Shown piece after piece: positions 25,124 to 35,335 of a DNA stretch of 64,000 nt (the first letter of the stretch is position 1; each line of letters opens with the position of its first letter). Source of the DNA: Streptomyces sp. NRRL B-24484 (GTDB lineage Bacteria; Actinomycetota; Actinomycetes; Streptomycetales; Streptomycetaceae). Position numbers and translations under genes: made by a program. Location: contig NZ_JOAI01000044.1 in assembly GCF_000717715.1 (NCBI RefSeq), positions 5,777-69,776 on the forward strand, read 5' to 3'. The notes under the pieces are model-generated. The model had not been told where the DNA came from. It did not search any database and saw only the letters and a list, made by a program, of their open reading frames with translations.

Positions 25124-27379
25124 TCAGGCCGGCTCGGTCGGCTCCCCCACGAGCCCGTCCGCGGCCTCATCGGCGACCACGTCCACGAGCTCTTCCCCCG
25201 CGCACAACGAGAGCACAGCGGCGCCGTACTTGTCCAGTTTCATCGCGCCGACCCCGGAGATCCGGGACAGTTCGCGCTCGTCCGCCGGGACGTCCTCGGC
25301 GATCGCCATCAGCGTGGCGTCGGTGAACACCACGTACGCGGGCGCGCCCTGCTTCTTCGCCTGGGCCGCGCGCCAGGTGCGCAGCCGCTCGTACAGCGCC
25401 TCGTCCATCGAGGAGGGGCAGCCCTCGCAGCGGCGGAGCTTGCGCTCGACCGCCTCGGTGAGGGTGCGGCCGCAGACCCGGCAGGTGACCGGTCCGCGCG
25501 GGGCGCGGCGGGAGGCCGGCCGGGCCTCGCCGTGCTCGACGCCGCCGCGCCCGCCGCGGGAGCCGCCCCGGGCGGTGCCGGAGCCGGGCCGCAGGCCGTC
25601 CAGGAAGCGGGTGGGGCGGCGGCTCGCCCGGCCGCCCGGGGAGCGCGAGAGCGCCCAGGAGAGCGACAGGTGCTGCCGTGCGCGGGTCACGCCGACGTAC
25701 AGCAGCCGGCGCTCCTCCTCGACCTGCTCGTCGGTCTTGGCGTAGATGATCGGCAGGGTGCCCTCGCTGAGGCCGACGAGGAAGACGGCGTCCCACTCCA
25801 GGCCCTTGGCGGCGTGCAGCGAGGCCAGCGTGACGCCCTCGACGGCGGGGGCGTGCTGGGCCGCGGCCCGGGCGTCGAGCTCGGCGACGTAGGCGGCGAG
25901 GTCGGTGCTCTCCCCCGCCCGCCGGCGGCCGGCCTCGAACTCCTCCGCGAGCCGGACGAGCGCGGCCAGCGACTCCCAGCGCTCGCGGACGGCGCCGGAG
26001 CCGGCCGGCGGGGTGGCGGTGAAGCCGCGGGTCGCGAGCACCGCGCGGACCTGGCCGGCCAGGTCGGGCTCGTCGGCGGTCAGCGGGTCGGAGGCGGCCC
26101 GGGCGGCGCCCTTGAGCAGCACACCGGCCTCGCGGACCTCGGGCCGCTCGAAGAAGCGCTCTGCGCCCTTCAGCTGGTACGGCAGGCCGAGGTCGGAGAG
26201 GGCCTGCTCGTAGACCTCGGACTGGCCGTTGGTGCGGAACAGCACGGCGATCTCGCTCGCCCGCACGCCGCCGTCCAGCAGCTTGCGGATGCGGTGCGCG
26301 GTCGACTCCGCCTCGGTCGGCTCGTCCGGGTACTCGGTGTACTCGGGCTCGGGCCCGGCCTCGCGCTGCGAGACCAGCTCCAGCCGGTGCTGGGCGGCCT
26401 GGCCGCGGGCCTGCGCGAGCAGCCCGTTGGCCAGGTGGACCACCTGCGGGCTGGAGCGGTAGTCGCGCACCAGCTTCACCACGGTGGCGTCCGGGTGCCG
26501 GGTGCGGAAGTGCAGCAGGTACTCGGGGGTCGCGCCGGTGAAGGAGTAGATGGTCTGGCTGGCGTCGCCGACCACGCAGAGGCTGGCGCCGCCGGCCGTC
26601 CACTGGTCCAGCAGCCGCTGCTGGAGCGGGGAGACGTCCTGGTACTCGTCCACGGTGAAGTGCCGGTACTGGGCGCGGACCCGCTCGGCGATCTCCGGGC
26701 GGTCCTCCAGGATCGCGGCCGTCAGCAGCAGCACGTCCTCGAAGTCGATCACCCCGCGGTCGCGCTTGGTCTGCTCGTAGGTCGCGTAGACCCGGGCGAT
26801 CTCGGCCGGGTCGCGCGGGGCCTCGCGGCCGGTCTTGGCGACGGCGGCCGGGTAGTCGTCCGGCACGATCTGGGTGACCTTGCACCACTCGATCTCGCCG
26901 GTGAGGTCGCGCAGCTCGGTGCGCTGCACCCGCAGGCCCGTCCGGGCGGCGGCCTCGGCGACCAGCTGGACCTTGCGCTCCAGCAGCCGCGGCACCTCGC
27001 CGCCGACCGCCCGCGGCCAGAAGTACTGGAGCTGGCGGAGCGCCGCCGAGTGGAAGGTGCGGGCCTGCACGCCGTCGGCGCCGAGCTGGCGGAGCCGGCC
27101 GCGCATCTCGCCCGCGGCGCGGGCGGTGAAGGTGACGGCGAGAACCTGCTGGGGCTGGTAGACGCCGCTGCGCACCCCGTAGGCGATCCGGTGGGTGATC
27201 GCCCGGGTCTTGCCGGTGCCGGCGCCGGCGAGCACGCAGACGGGCCCGGTGAGGGCGGTGGCGACGGCGCGCTGCTCGGGGTCGAGCCCGGCGAGGACCG
27301 CGTCGGCACCGGCGGGGGCGGTGCCGTAGGAGTCGTACGGGTCGTACGGGCCGGACATGCCCGAGAGCTCTTCCTGCAT
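25124..27379 (-). CDS. uvrD2: UvrD2-type superfamily 1A DNA helicase with HRDC domain
   Basis: 751-residue 3'-5' DNA helicase. Motif I is LAGAGTGKT, motif Ia VTFTARAAGEM, motif II VDEYQDVS, motif III GDASQTIYSF, then a central insertion, motif V TLASLHAAKGLEWD and motif VI YVGVTRARQHL. After about 560 residues come the tetracysteine element (CRVCGRTL and CEGCPSS) and an HRDC domain (ERLRTWRAAQAKK to the end), the domain order of mycobacterial UvrD2. The ATG at 27379 is preferred because GAGAGGA lies 8 bases upstream; a second ATG 9 bases earlier would lie on top of that site. Divergent from the mycoredoxin gene. Acts in DNA repair and replication. Confidence 0.95.
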   Translation of the reverse strand: MQEELSGMSGPYDPYDSYGTAPAGADAVLAGLDPEQRAVATALTGPVCVLAGAGTGKTRAITHRIAYGVRSGVYQPQQVLAVTFTARAAGEMRGRLRQLGADGVQARTFHSAALRQLQYFWPRAVGGEVPRLLERKVQLVAEAAARTGLRVQRTELRDLTGEIEWCKVTQIVPDDYPAAVAKTGREAPRDPAEIARVYATYEQTKRDRGVIDFEDVLLLTAAILEDRPEIAERVRAQYRHFTVDEYQDVSPLQQRLLDQWTAGGASLCVVGDASQTIYSFTGATPEYLLHFRTRHPDATVVKLVRDYRSSPQVVHLANGLLAQARGQAAQHRLELVSQREAGPEPEYTEYPDEPTEAESTAHRIRKLLDGGVRASEIAVLFRTNGQSEVYEQALSDLGLPYQLKGAERFFERPEVREAGVLLKGAARAASDPLTADEPDLAGQVRAVLATRGFTATPPAGSGAVRERWESLAALVRLAEEFEAGRRRAGESTDLAAYVAELDARAAAQHAPAVEGVTLASLHAAKGLEWDAVFLVGLSEGTLPIIYAKTDEQVEEERRLLYVGVTRARQHLSLSWALSRSPGGRASRRPTRFLDGLRPGSGTARGGSRGGRGGVEHGEARPASRRAPRGPVTCRVCGRTLTEAVERKLRRCEGCPSSMDEALYERLRTWRAAQAKKQGAPAYVVFTDATLMAIAEDVPADERELSRISGVGAMKLDKYGAAVLSLCAGEELVDVVADEAADGLVGEPTEPA

Positions 27380-27550
27380 GGCTACCATCCTCTCAGCCCG
27401 GCGGGCGGTGCGGACCTGGCCGCACATCCTGGCAGCCGGCGGTGACAGCGGCCGGGTTCTCCACAGGCGGCCGCCCCGCGGCCGGCGGCTGCGGTACGAC
27501 GATCGGCCCGCAGCCCGGCGTGCGGACTTCCACACGGGCCGGGCGCGCAC

Positions 27551-27576
27551 GGAATGACCGGTGCACGCCGCGCGTT
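27551..27576 (+). promoter_or_regulatory. Sigma-R-type promoter of the mycoredoxin gene
   Basis: GGAAT (27551-27555), 18-base spacer, GTT (27574-27576). This is an exact match to the Streptomyces sigma-R consensus GGAAT-N18/19-GTT, 45 bases upstream of the mycoredoxin ATG and in the right orientation. Confidence 0.8.
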
Positions 27577-27620
27577 GGGACCCCTGACCGTACGCCCACT
27601 CTCCGAAGGAGCACGCCGCC

Positions 27621-27878
27621 ATGTCCGGCACCGTCACGATGTACAGCACGACCTGGTGCGGGTACTGCAACCGCCTCAAGAGCCAGCTGGAGCGCGAGGG
27701 CATTTCCTACACCGAGATCAACATCGAGCTGGACCCGGCCTCGGCGAGCTTCGTGGAGTCGGTGAACAACGGCAACCAGACCGTGCCGACCGTGCTGGTG
27801 GAGCCGAAGAGCGGCGGCGAGCAGGTCGTCATGACCAACCCGAGCCTGCGCCAGGTCCAGGCGGCGCTGGCCGGCTGA
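27621..27878 (+). CDS. mrx1: Mycoredoxin (glutaredoxin-like)
   Basis: 85-residue single-domain thiol oxidoreductase that reduces mycothiol mixed disulfides. The active site is WCGYC at residues 12-16, the cis-Pro loop is TVPTVLV, and the rest fits the Grx fold, with no other Cys. The ATG at 27621 has GAAGGAG 9 bases upstream. It is preceded by a sigma-R-type promoter, fitting induction by disulfide stress, and followed by a perfect 19-bp terminator, so it is monocistronic. Divergent from uvrD2, as mrx1 is linked to uvrD2 in mycobacteria. Confidence 0.95.
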   Translation: MSGTVTMYSTTWCGYCNRLKSQLEREGISYTEINIELDPASASFVESVNNGNQTVPTVLVEPKSGGEQVVMTNPSLRQVQAALAG

Positions 27879-27944
27879 CGGCGCACCGGACGGCACGGAC
27901 GCGCCCGCACGGACGCACCGGCCGCACGCACTGCCCGCGCACAC

Positions 27945-27985
27945 CGGCCCGGCCCCGGCGGAGACCCTCCGCCGGGGCCGGGCCG
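27945..27985. terminator. Bidirectional terminator hairpin
   Basis: Perfect 19-bp stem (27945-27963 with 27967-27985) and a 3-base loop between mycoredoxin and the convergent GntR gene. Confidence 0.88.
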
Positions 27986-28048
27986 CGTTCCGGGCCCGCA
28001 CGGCGGGGAACGCGGGGCCGGCGGGTGGCCGTGCCCCGGGCGCGCCGG

Positions 28049-28873
28049 TCAGGAGACGCCGGCCGCCGCCCGGGCGGGTGCGTCGGAGCCGGCCCGTGCC
28101 GTTCCGAGGCCGTAGAGCAGCCGGCAGCGGTCGGCCGCATAGCGCGTCTCGACCACCCTGACGGGGCCGCGGGCGTCGCAGGTGACCCGGGTCTGCACCA
28201 GCAGCGGCACCCCGGGGCCGACCTCGAACCAGGCGGCCTCCTCCGGCCCCGGCATCCGGGCCACCAGCCGGTCGGCCGCCGCGGACTCGCAGCGCCCGAT
28301 CGCGGCGAGCACCGTCTCGTCGCCGCCGGGCACCGGCTCCGGCTCCATCAGCGGCGTCCCGGCGGCCAGGCCCGCGCGGTAGTGGCTCTCCTCGATCGAG
28401 TACGGCTCGCGGTCGGTGAGCCGCAGCTGCCGGCGGACGACCACGGCCTCCCCGGGCAGCATGCCGAGCAGTTCGGCGATGTCGGCCCGGGCGCGCACCA
28501 CGAGCATCTCGAAGTCGCAGGTGAGCCGGCGGCCGGCGGCCCGGGCCTCCTCGGCGTAGACCTCGGAGGGGGCGGACAGGCAGTCCTCGGGGCCGTCGGC
28601 CTGCCGCGGCGGCCCGAAGGCCCGGTGGTCCAGCATCGGCTGCTGCTTCAGGTAGGTGCCCTTGCCCTGGAGACGGACCAGCCGCCCCTCGTTGACCAGG
28701 ACGTCGACCGCGAGGCGCACCGTGTTGCGGGCGACGCCGTAGTGGTGCTCCAGCTCGGTCTCGACGGGCAGCTGCGCCCCGCCCTGCCATTCGCCGGACT
28801 CGATCCGGCGGCGCAGGTCGGCGGCGAGGCGCTGGTACTTGGGGGCGGGCACTCCGGCTCGGGGGATCGTCAC
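28049..28873 (-). CDS. GntR/HutC-family transcriptional regulator
   Basis: 274-residue regulator. The N-terminal winged helix (about 8-76) has YQRLAADLRRRIESGEW, HHYGVARNTVRLAVDVLVNEG and RLQGKGTYL; the C-terminal UTRA ligand domain (about 95-260) follows the HutC subgroup pattern, with REPYSIEESHYRAG and VVETRYAADRCRLLYGL. The GTG at 28873 has no Shine-Dalgarno site, but a -10 TACATT ends 7 bases before it, so translation is probably leaderless. No metabolic operon is adjacent, so its target and effector are unknown. Confidence 0.9.
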   Translation of the reverse strand: MTIPRAGVPAPKYQRLAADLRRRIESGEWQGGAQLPVETELEHHYGVARNTVRLAVDVLVNEGRLVRLQGKGTYLKQQPMLDHRAFGPPRQADGPEDCLSAPSEVYAEEARAAGRRLTCDFEMLVVRARADIAELLGMLPGEAVVVRRQLRLTDREPYSIEESHYRAGLAAGTPLMEPEPVPGGDETVLAAIGRCESAAADRLVARMPGPEEAAWFEVGPGVPLLVQTRVTCDARGPVRVVETRYAADRCRLLYGLGTARAGSDAPARAAAGVS

Positions 28874-28880
28874 ACCGGTG

Positions 28881-28910
28881 AATGTAGTCAGCCGGGTTCC
28901 TGCATTTCAG
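28881..28910 (-). promoter_or_regulatory. Leaderless promoter of the GntR gene
   Basis: CTGAAA (28910-28905), 18-base spacer, TACATT (28886-28881), then 7 bases to the GTG at 28873. The expected transcript start coincides with the start codon. Confidence 0.65.
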
Positions 28911-29208
28911 GGAAACGGGCCAAGAACGCCGTCCGGAGGTTTCGACCGGGCGCGAACCGCGCACACGGGCGCACTCCACCGCAGGTGAGCGCCGGTCCGA
29001 ACGGCTTCGGTCGGACTCCGCACGGATATTGGCACCCGAACGGAAGTCGGCCGAAAGGAAGACGAAAGGCGGGCCCGGGACCGGCGAGAACCGGGCGGCG
29101 GTGGCGGACGGAGAAGGGATTTCGAAGCAGAAAGGGGCGCGCGAACAATGTCCGCACGCCCCTTTCCGGGCAGTGACCCCGGGGTACGTCGCCCCCGGCC
29201 GGTCGTCC

Positions 29209-30141
29209 CTACCAGCGGGCCGCCGTCGGCAGCGGCTCGCCGTACCAGAGCTCGACCAGGTGCCGGGCGATCGAGATCCCGGACGGCGGCAGGATCTCGC
29301 CCGCCGCCATGCCCGCCGCCAGCTCCTCGCGGGAGAACCAGCGGGCCTCGGCCAGCTCCTCGCCGTCCACGGTGATCGCGGTGCCGGCCGGGTCGGCCCG
29401 GCCGACGAAGCCCAGCATCAGGCTGGACGGGAACGGCCAGGGCTGGCTCGCCACGTACTCGACGTCGGAGACCCGCACGCCGGCCTCCTCGAGGACCTCG
29501 CGGGCGACCGCCTGCTCGATCGACTCGCCGGGCTCGACGAAGCCGGCGAGGGTGGACCAGCGGCCCTCCGGCCAGATCGCCTGACGCCCCAGCAGGCAGC
29601 GGTCCTGCTCGTCGGTGATCAGCATGATCACCGCCGGGTCGGTGCGCGGGTAGTGCTCGGCGGCGCAGGAGGTGCACCGGCGCACGTGTCCGGCGCCGGC
29701 CTTCTCGGTGCGGTGGCCGCAGCGCGAGCAGAAGCTGTGCAGCCGGTGCCAGTGCTCCAGCGCCACCGCGTGCACCAGCAGTCCGGCGTCCCGGTCCGAC
29801 AGCGAGGCGCCGACCTCGCGCAGTCCGGCCGGGCGGGCGTCGCCGTCCAGCCGGCCCGGCAGGCTCTCGCCCGCCAGCGCGAAGTACGAGACGCCGTCGT
29901 CGTCGGTGCCGAGGTAGAAGCGGTCCCCGGCGTCCGGCGCCTCGAAGGAGGGGAGCAGGACGAGCTCGGTGCCCCTCTCGGTGTCGACCACGAAGGCCTC
30001 GCCGCCGGCGATCGGCAGCACCTTGGTGGTCGGGTGGCTCCAGGCCGCGGCCAGCCACGGCTCGTCGAACCGGTGGTGCGCGGCACGGTCCACCCCGGCG
30101 CGGGCCAGGGCGAGGTGCCTGGTGTCAGACGCGCTGCTCAA
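29209..30141 (-). CDS. nudC: NAD+ diphosphatase NudC
   Basis: 310-residue Nudix enzyme that hydrolyses NAD(H) to NMN(H) and AMP, and in other bacteria removes NAD caps from RNA. The zinc ribbon has CSRCGHRTE and CTSCAAEHYPR; the Nudix box is GFVEPGESIEQAVAREVLEEAGV read over residues 206-228 (GFVEPGE, then REVLEEAG); the family motif SQPWPFPSSLM follows directly. The frame begins at a TTG (30141), because no ATG or GTG lies earlier in frame near a ribosome site; GGGGATGG stands about 10 bases upstream. 51 bases separate it from the dipeptidase gene, which points the same way but lies upstream only by position. Confidence 0.93.
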   Translation of the reverse strand: MSSASDTRHLALARAGVDRAAHHRFDEPWLAAAWSHPTTKVLPIAGGEAFVVDTERGTELVLLPSFEAPDAGDRFYLGTDDDGVSYFALAGESLPGRLDGDARPAGLREVGASLSDRDAGLLVHAVALEHWHRLHSFCSRCGHRTEKAGAGHVRRCTSCAAEHYPRTDPAVIMLITDEQDRCLLGRQAIWPEGRWSTLAGFVEPGESIEQAVAREVLEEAGVRVSDVEYVASQPWPFPSSLMLGFVGRADPAGTAITVDGEELAEARWFSREELAAGMAAGEILPPSGISIARHLVELWYGEPLPTAARW

Positions 30142-30192
30142 CTCGGTCCATCCCCGTTCGAAGTCGCATCTTCCGAATCGTCGTCACCCGGC

Positions 30193-31587
30193 TCACGGCC
30201 GAATGCCGGCCAGCTCGCCCCACAGGTACGCCGAGGTCTCGACGCCCTTGCGGAGCAGGTCCAGCTCCACCTTCTCGTTGACGGAGTGCCAGCCGTCCGA
30301 GGGCACCGAGATGCCCAGGAACAGCACCGGCGCCCCGAGCACGTCCTGCAGGTCCGCGGCCGGGCCGGAGCCGCCCTCCCGGGTGAAGAGCACCTTCTGC
30401 TCGAAGGCCCGGCCCATCGCCCGGACGACCGCCTGCAGCGCCGGGTGGTCCAGCGGCGTCAGGCAGGGGCGGGTCGCTCCGGGGAAGGCGATCTCGTAGC
30501 GGATGCCGTCCGGCACCTGCCCGATCACCCAGGCGCGAACGGCCTCCCGGACCTTCTCCACCTCCTGTCCGGCGACCAGCCGGAAGGAGAGCTTGAGGTG
30601 CGCCTCGGACGGCACGATCGTCTTGCCGCCGGGCCCGGTGTAGCCGCCCCACACACCGTTGACCTCGGCCGTCGGGCGGGCCCAGATCCGCTCCAGGGTC
30701 GAGTACCCGGCCTCGCCCTGGGTCCCGTACGACTTGGCGACCCGCAGCCACTGCGCCTCGTCGAAGGGCAGCTCGGCGAAGAGCTCGCGCTCACGGTCGG
30801 TCAGCTCGACCACGCCGTCGTAGAAGCCGGGGACGGCGACCCGGCGGTCGGCGTCGTGCAGGGCGGCCGCCAGCGAGGCGGCCACCTCGGCCGGGTTCGG
30901 CACGGCGCCGCCGAAGGAGCCGGAGTGGATGTCGGTGTCCGGGCCGAAGAGGTCGATCTGGCAGTCGGCCAGGCCGCGCATGCCGGTGCAGACGGTCGGC
31001 TGGGTCTCGGACCACATGCCGGTGTCCGAGATGACCACCACGTCGGCGGCGAGCCGCTCGGCCTCGCGGCGCACCAGGGCGGCGAAGTTCGGCGAGCCGG
31101 ACTCCTCCTCGCCCTCGACCAGCAGCTTGAGGTTGACCGCGGGCGTGGTGCGGCCGGTGGCGGCGAGGTGGGCGCGCACCCCGAGGGTGTGGAAGAAGAC
31201 CTGGCCCTTGTCGTCGGCCGCGCCGCGGGCGAACAGCTGCCGGCCGACCGTGGTCGGGGTGAACGGCTCGGTCGCCCAGCCGTCCTCCTTCGCGGCGGGC
31301 TGCACGTCGTGGTGGCCGTAGACCAGCACGGTCGGCGCGGACGCGTCCCCGGAGGGCCACTCGGCGAACACCGCCGGCAGCCCGTCGGTCTCCCAGACCT
31401 CGGCCACCGGGAAGCCGGTACCGCGCAGCGCGTCGGCCAGCCACTCGGCCGAGCGCCGGACGTCGGAGGCCCGCTCCGGGTCGGCGGAGACGGAGGGGAT
31501 GCTCAGCCAGTCGGAGAGTTCCCGCAGGAAGGCGGGCTCGTGCTCGTCGATGTAGGAGCGGACGACGCTGTCCGGGGTTTTCGTCAT
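30193..31587 (-). CDS. M20-family dipeptidase/metallopeptidase
   Basis: 464-residue M20 peptidase of the dipeptidase (carnosinase-like) group, cytoplasmic, two catalytic metals. Metal and catalytic residues are in VLVYGHHDVQPA, RGAADDKGQ, VEGEEESGS and VISDTGMW, and the last His ligand is in GWHSVNEKVE. The dimerisation lid (about 195-350) is present, so the protein is full length. The ATG at 31587 lacks a ribosome site; TAAAGT 7 bases upstream could be a leaderless -10. It ends 51 bases before the nudC start on the same strand, so the two may form a short operon. Confidence 0.92.
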   Translation of the reverse strand: MTKTPDSVVRSYIDEHEPAFLRELSDWLSIPSVSADPERASDVRRSAEWLADALRGTGFPVAEVWETDGLPAVFAEWPSGDASAPTVLVYGHHDVQPAAKEDGWATEPFTPTTVGRQLFARGAADDKGQVFFHTLGVRAHLAATGRTTPAVNLKLLVEGEEESGSPNFAALVRREAERLAADVVVISDTGMWSETQPTVCTGMRGLADCQIDLFGPDTDIHSGSFGGAVPNPAEVAASLAAALHDADRRVAVPGFYDGVVELTDRERELFAELPFDEAQWLRVAKSYGTQGEAGYSTLERIWARPTAEVNGVWGGYTGPGGKTIVPSEAHLKLSFRLVAGQEVEKVREAVRAWVIGQVPDGIRYEIAFPGATRPCLTPLDHPALQAVVRAMGRAFEQKVLFTREGGSGPAADLQDVLGAPVLFLGISVPSDGWHSVNEKVELDLLRKGVETSAYLWGELAGIRP

Positions 31588-31703
31588 ACGGACGACTTTA
31601 GTTCGCCCGGACGGGTGTGTGCCCCGCCCACCGCAGCAGCCGCCCGTAACCTCGGTCACCTCCCGCGCCGGAAGGGGCGGGAGGTGACCGGGGCGGGGGC
31701 GGG

Positions 31704-34550
31704 TCAGGCGGTGCGGCGGCCGAGCACCAGCCGGGACCGGGTGAACACCATCGCCAGCACCACGGCCAGCAGCGGCAGGCCGACCAGGGTGACCGCGAGG
31801 TCCGCCCACGGGAAGGCGATCACGGCGTGGGCCGGCTTGGTCATCCCGTACTGCGAGTCGTAGACCGCGGACGCCTCCATCTTGCGCAGGGCCACCGCCG
31901 GGATCACGCCGCAGATCGTGCCGAGCACCGTGCCCATCGCGGCGATCACCCCGCACTGGAAGCCGGACAGCCGGCGCCGGATGCCTCCGGTGGCGCCGAC
32001 CGCGGCCAGGGTGGCCAGGTCGCGCTGGGAGTCCGCGGCTGCGAGTCCGGTCGCGATGCCGGCGGCACCGAGGGCGACCACGCCGGCGAAGCCGGTCAGG
32101 GCGAGCCCGGTGAGGGTCTGCTGCGAGCGGTAGCCGCGTTCCACCGTGACGGCGACGGCGTCGTCCAGCTTGGCCACCGCGGCGGACGCCTTCTGCTCCG
32201 CGCCGTCGGAGGGCACCGCGGCCGGTCGCCAGACGCTGCCGGCCGGACGGGTGCTCAGACCGAGCCGCTTGGCGGTCTCCGGGCTGACCAGCGCCTGGGC
32301 GGCCGGAGTCTCCGGCTTGCTGTAGACGGCGTCGACGGTGACGTGGTGCATGACCGGCTTGCCGGTCGGCATGGGGTTGAGGACGTCCTCCTTGGTCTCC
32401 GTCGGCTCCTCGGTCAGGTCGAGGGTGATCTTCCCGTCCTTGATCAGCTTCCGGTCGAAGACCACCGCCTTGCCCTCGGCGAGCGCCTGCTCGGCGGCCG
32501 TGTCCCGCACACCGAACATGTTGTGCAGCACGGTCGCGTCGCCGGCCGGGACGTAGCCGGCCATGCTGCCGTAGGTCGGGTCGCCGGCGCAGCGCGGGTC
32601 CTCGCGGAGGATCCGTTCGACCTGGTCGGTCGACATGCTCACGCCTTCGGCGTCCGGGTCCCGGACCGGGCAGCGCAGCTCCTTGGGGACGGCCACCTCG
32701 ACCCAGCCGCAGGACCGCTCCTGGCAGTTGCTGCCGTACTGGGTGGTCAGCGGGTCGGCGCGCGGGCCGATGTCGGGGACGGACCGCTCGACGGCGGACC
32801 GCAGGGCGGTCAGGTCGACCGTCTTGCCCGGGCCCTGGTCGGCCATCAGCCGGACGGAGCCGGCGGGCAGTTCGGCCCGGTACTGCTGCCGCTGCTCCAG
32901 GTCGGAGCTGGCGGTGTAGATGCCGACCGCGACGGAGCCGGCGACCGCGGCCATCACGGCGGCGACGGCGGGGGCGGTGCGGCCGCGGTGGCGGACGGCG
33001 TCGCGCAGCGCGAGGCGGGGGCTGAGCGGCAGGTGGCGGCCGAGCCGGCCGAACATGCCGACCAGCATCGGGGTGCAGGCGATCATGCCGAGTTCGGCGA
33101 GCGCCGATCCGCCGAGGGTGCCGAGGGTGCGGCCCGCGGGGCCGGTGAAGGTGCCGAGCAGGGCGAGCGCGGCACCGATGCCGACCACGACCAGGCCGAC
33201 GACGGCGAGCTTGCGGCTCGGGGGCCGGACCGAGCCGCGGCCGGTGAGCGCCTCGACGACGTCCGTCCGGGCGGCCTGGTAGGCCGGGACGACCGCGGCG
33301 AGCAGGCCGGTGACGAGGCCGATCAGGGCGATGCAGAGCAGGTCCAGCGGCTGCAGGTCGAGGTGGCCGAAGCGCTGTCCGGCGGCCTCCTCGGCCCACG
33401 GGCGGAGCACCGCGACGGTGGCGATTGCGAGGACGACGCCGACCACGGCGCCGGCCAGGCCGAGCACCAGGCCCCCGCCGAGCACCACGGCCCGGACGTG
33501 CGAGCGGTCTCCGCCGCCGGCGGCGAGCAGGCCGAGCTGGCGGCGCGAGCGGCGGGCGCCGACCGCGAAGGCGGGGCCGGCGAGCAGCACGATCTCCAGC
33601 AGCGCCATGCCGACGACGGTGCCGACGACGACCAGGCCGACGGTGTCGGCGCCCCCGAAGCCGTGCTGGTCCATCTGGACGTAGTAGGGCACCTGCGCGC
33701 GGGGCGGCGGGTCCGTGAGCACGGTGCGGGAGGTCAGCCCGAGGCCGTACTTGTTGAGTTCCAGCACCTTCGGCCAGTCGAGGACGGCGCCGTGCGGCAG
33801 CCGGACGAGCCAGCGGTCGCCGCCGAAGCGGTCGCTCCGGTCCGCGCCGCGGTTGGCGGCGTGCAGCGGGGCGACGAGTTCGCCGGGGCGGCCGATCAGG
33901 GTGACGGCCCCCAGTTCGCCGGGGAACTCGGCGACGGCGGTGATGTGGAAGGGCGTGCCGTCCAGGCCGTGCAGCACGGTGCGGTCGCCGAGGTGCAGCC
34001 CCGACTTGTCGAGGAAGGCCCGGGTGGCGGCGATCTCGTGCGCGCCGCCCGGGGCCCGGCCCTCGACGACGTTCAGCCGGCCGCGCCAGATCGGGTCGTT
34101 GAGGTCGGCCTCGGTGGTCTCGACGCCGAGGCGGCCCTCCTTGCTGGTGGCGGAGGCGCTCTCGCCCTGCGGGAAGGGGACGAGCACGGTGCCCGGCGGC
34201 AGCAGTTCCGCGGCGAGCACCGCGGGATCGGTCTTCGCGCTGCGGACCTGCTCGGCGGTGGGCTTCTTGCCCTCCTCCACCGGGGCGCCCCAGCCGCCGT
34301 CCTCGGCGTTCGGCGGCTGGAGGACGATCGTGCCGCGGCCGAAGGAGTGGAGCAGGCCGTCGGCCGTGCCCATCACGCGGACGGCCTGCTCGGCGGGCTC
34401 CAGCTCGCCGCTGCGGTACATCACGTCCGCGCCGGCCACGCCGAGCACCGGCAGGGCGATCATGGCGAGGACGAGGGCGCTGCGGCCCTTGGCCCGCGTG
34501 GCGTCGCGGCGGGCTATGCGCATGGCGGCCCGCCAGGAACGGAGGCTCAC
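31704..34550 (-). CDS. FtsX-like ABC transporter permease
   Basis: 948-residue permease of the MacB/FtsX-like lipoprotein or peptide export type. The first helix is at about 20-40; a large extracellular domain (about 45-270) follows, then three helices (about 290-450), a further helix pair, a second extracellular domain (about 530-770) with two Cys-containing segments ([17 protein letters not shown]), and the final three helices (about 790-945). This is the duplicated FtsX layout with both MPDs. The GTG at 34550 overlaps the ATPase stop by 4 bases, so the ATPase and permease are made together. With the PadR gene this forms the usual regulator-ATPase-permease cassette of streptomycete drug or peptide resistance systems; the substrate is unknown. 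Confidence 0.9.
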   Translation of the reverse strand: MSLRSWRAAMRIARRDATRAKGRSALVLAMIALPVLGVAGADVMYRSGELEPAEQAVRVMGTADGLLHSFGRGTIVLQPPNAEDGGWGAPVEEGKKPTAEQVRSAKTDPAVLAAELLPPGTVLVPFPQGESASATSKEGRLGVETTEADLNDPIWRGRLNVVEGRAPGGAHEIAATRAFLDKSGLHLGDRTVLHGLDGTPFHITAVAEFPGELGAVTLIGRPGELVAPLHAANRGADRSDRFGGDRWLVRLPHGAVLDWPKVLELNKYGLGLTSRTVLTDPPPRAQVPYYVQMDQHGFGGADTVGLVVVGTVVGMALLEIVLLAGPAFAVGARRSRRQLGLLAAGGGDRSHVRAVVLGGGLVLGLAGAVVGVVLAIATVAVLRPWAEEAAGQRFGHLDLQPLDLLCIALIGLVTGLLAAVVPAYQAARTDVVEALTGRGSVRPPSRKLAVVGLVVVGIGAALALLGTFTGPAGRTLGTLGGSALAELGMIACTPMLVGMFGRLGRHLPLSPRLALRDAVRHRGRTAPAVAAVMAAVAGSVAVGIYTASSDLEQRQQYRAELPAGSVRLMADQGPGKTVDLTALRSAVERSVPDIGPRADPLTTQYGSNCQERSCGWVEVAVPKELRCPVRDPDAEGVSMSTDQVERILREDPRCAGDPTYGSMAGYVPAGDATVLHNMFGVRDTAAEQALAEGKAVVFDRKLIKDGKITLDLTEEPTETKEDVLNPMPTGKPVMHHVTVDAVYSKPETPAAQALVSPETAKRLGLSTRPAGSVWRPAAVPSDGAEQKASAAVAKLDDAVAVTVERGYRSQQTLTGLALTGFAGVVALGAAGIATGLAAADSQRDLATLAAVGATGGIRRRLSGFQCGVIAAMGTVLGTICGVIPAVALRKMEASAVYDSQYGMTKPAHAVIAFPWADLAVTLVGLPLLAVVLAMVFTRSRLVLGRRTA

Positions 34551-35314
34551 TCGCCGGGCCCCTTCACGCTGTTGGTGGCGGCGGCGACCAGCAGGCTCGC
34601 CGCGTCGCGGCTGACGCTCTGGTCGACCAGGCGGCCGTCGCGCAGGAAGACCACGCGGTCCGCCCAGGCGGCGTGCCGGGCCTCGTGGGTGACCATCATG
34701 GCGGCGGCGCCGGCGTCGCAGCGGGCGCGCAGCACGGCGAGGACGGCCTCGCCGGTGGTGGAGTCGAGGGCGCCGGTGGGTTCGTCGGCGAGGACGAGGC
34801 GGCGGTCGCCGATCAGGGCGCGGGCGATGGCGACGCGCTGCTGCTGGCCGCCGGACATGTCGTCGGGGAAGCGGTCGGCGAGCTCGGGGATGCCGAGCTC
34901 CTCCAGGGCGGCGAGCGCCTCGCGGCGGGCCGCCCGGCCGGAGACGCCGTCGAGCTCGCGCGGGAGGGCGATGTTCTCGGCGGCGGTGAGCCCCGGGATC
35001 AGGTTGTAGTCCTGGAAGACGTACCCGACCGAACGGCGCCGGACCCGGGCCTGCTCCTTGCGGGAGAGCTCGCCGAGCACGGCGCCCTCGACCAGCACCC
35101 GGCCGGAGGTGGGGCTGTCGAGCCCGCCGGCCAGGGTCAGCAGCGTGGACTTGCCGGAGCCGGACGGGCCCATCACGGCGACCAGCTCGCCGGGGTGGAC
35201 GACCAGTTCGACGCCGCGCAGCGCGTGCACCTCGGCGGCGCCGTGGCCGTGCACGCGGCCGACCTGGTCGAGGTGCAGCACGGGCGGCCGCGGTTCGGTG
35301 TGGGTGGTGCTCAT
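34547..35314 (-). CDS. ABC transporter ATP-binding protein
   Basis: 255-residue ATPase of the LolD/MacB-type subfamily. Walker A is GPSGSGKST (about 50-58), the Q loop is in [13 protein letters not shown], the signature is [15 protein letters not shown], Walker B is [12 protein letters not shown] and the switch His is in [10 protein letters not shown]. The ATG at 35314 lies 21 bases after the PadR stop; the stop overlaps the permease GTG. It supplies energy to the FtsX-like permease. Confidence 0.95.
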   Translation of the reverse strand: MSTTHTEPRPPVLHLDQVGRVHGHGAAEVHALRGVELVVHPGELVAVMGPSGSGKSTLLTLAGGLDSPTSGRVLVEGAVLGELSRKEQARVRRRSVGYVFQDYNLIPGLTAAENIALPRELDGVSGRAARREALAALEELGIPELADRFPDDMSGGQQQRVAIARALIGDRRLVLADEPTGALDSTTGEAVLAVLRARCDAGAAAMMVTHEARHAAWADRVVFLRDGRLVDQSVSRDAASLLVAAATNSVKGPGE

Positions 35315-35335
35315 GCTTCCCCCTGCGGTGGTGGG

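Noticed and set aside
24425..27445. 1006-codon plus-strand frame opposite uvrD2
   Set aside because: Shadow frame; the minus strand carries complete helicase motifs and the plus translation is low-complexity.
31588..33399. Upstream extension of the dipeptidase frame (1068 codons in total)
   Set aside because: Extension is an out-of-frame reading of the FtsX-like permease gene.
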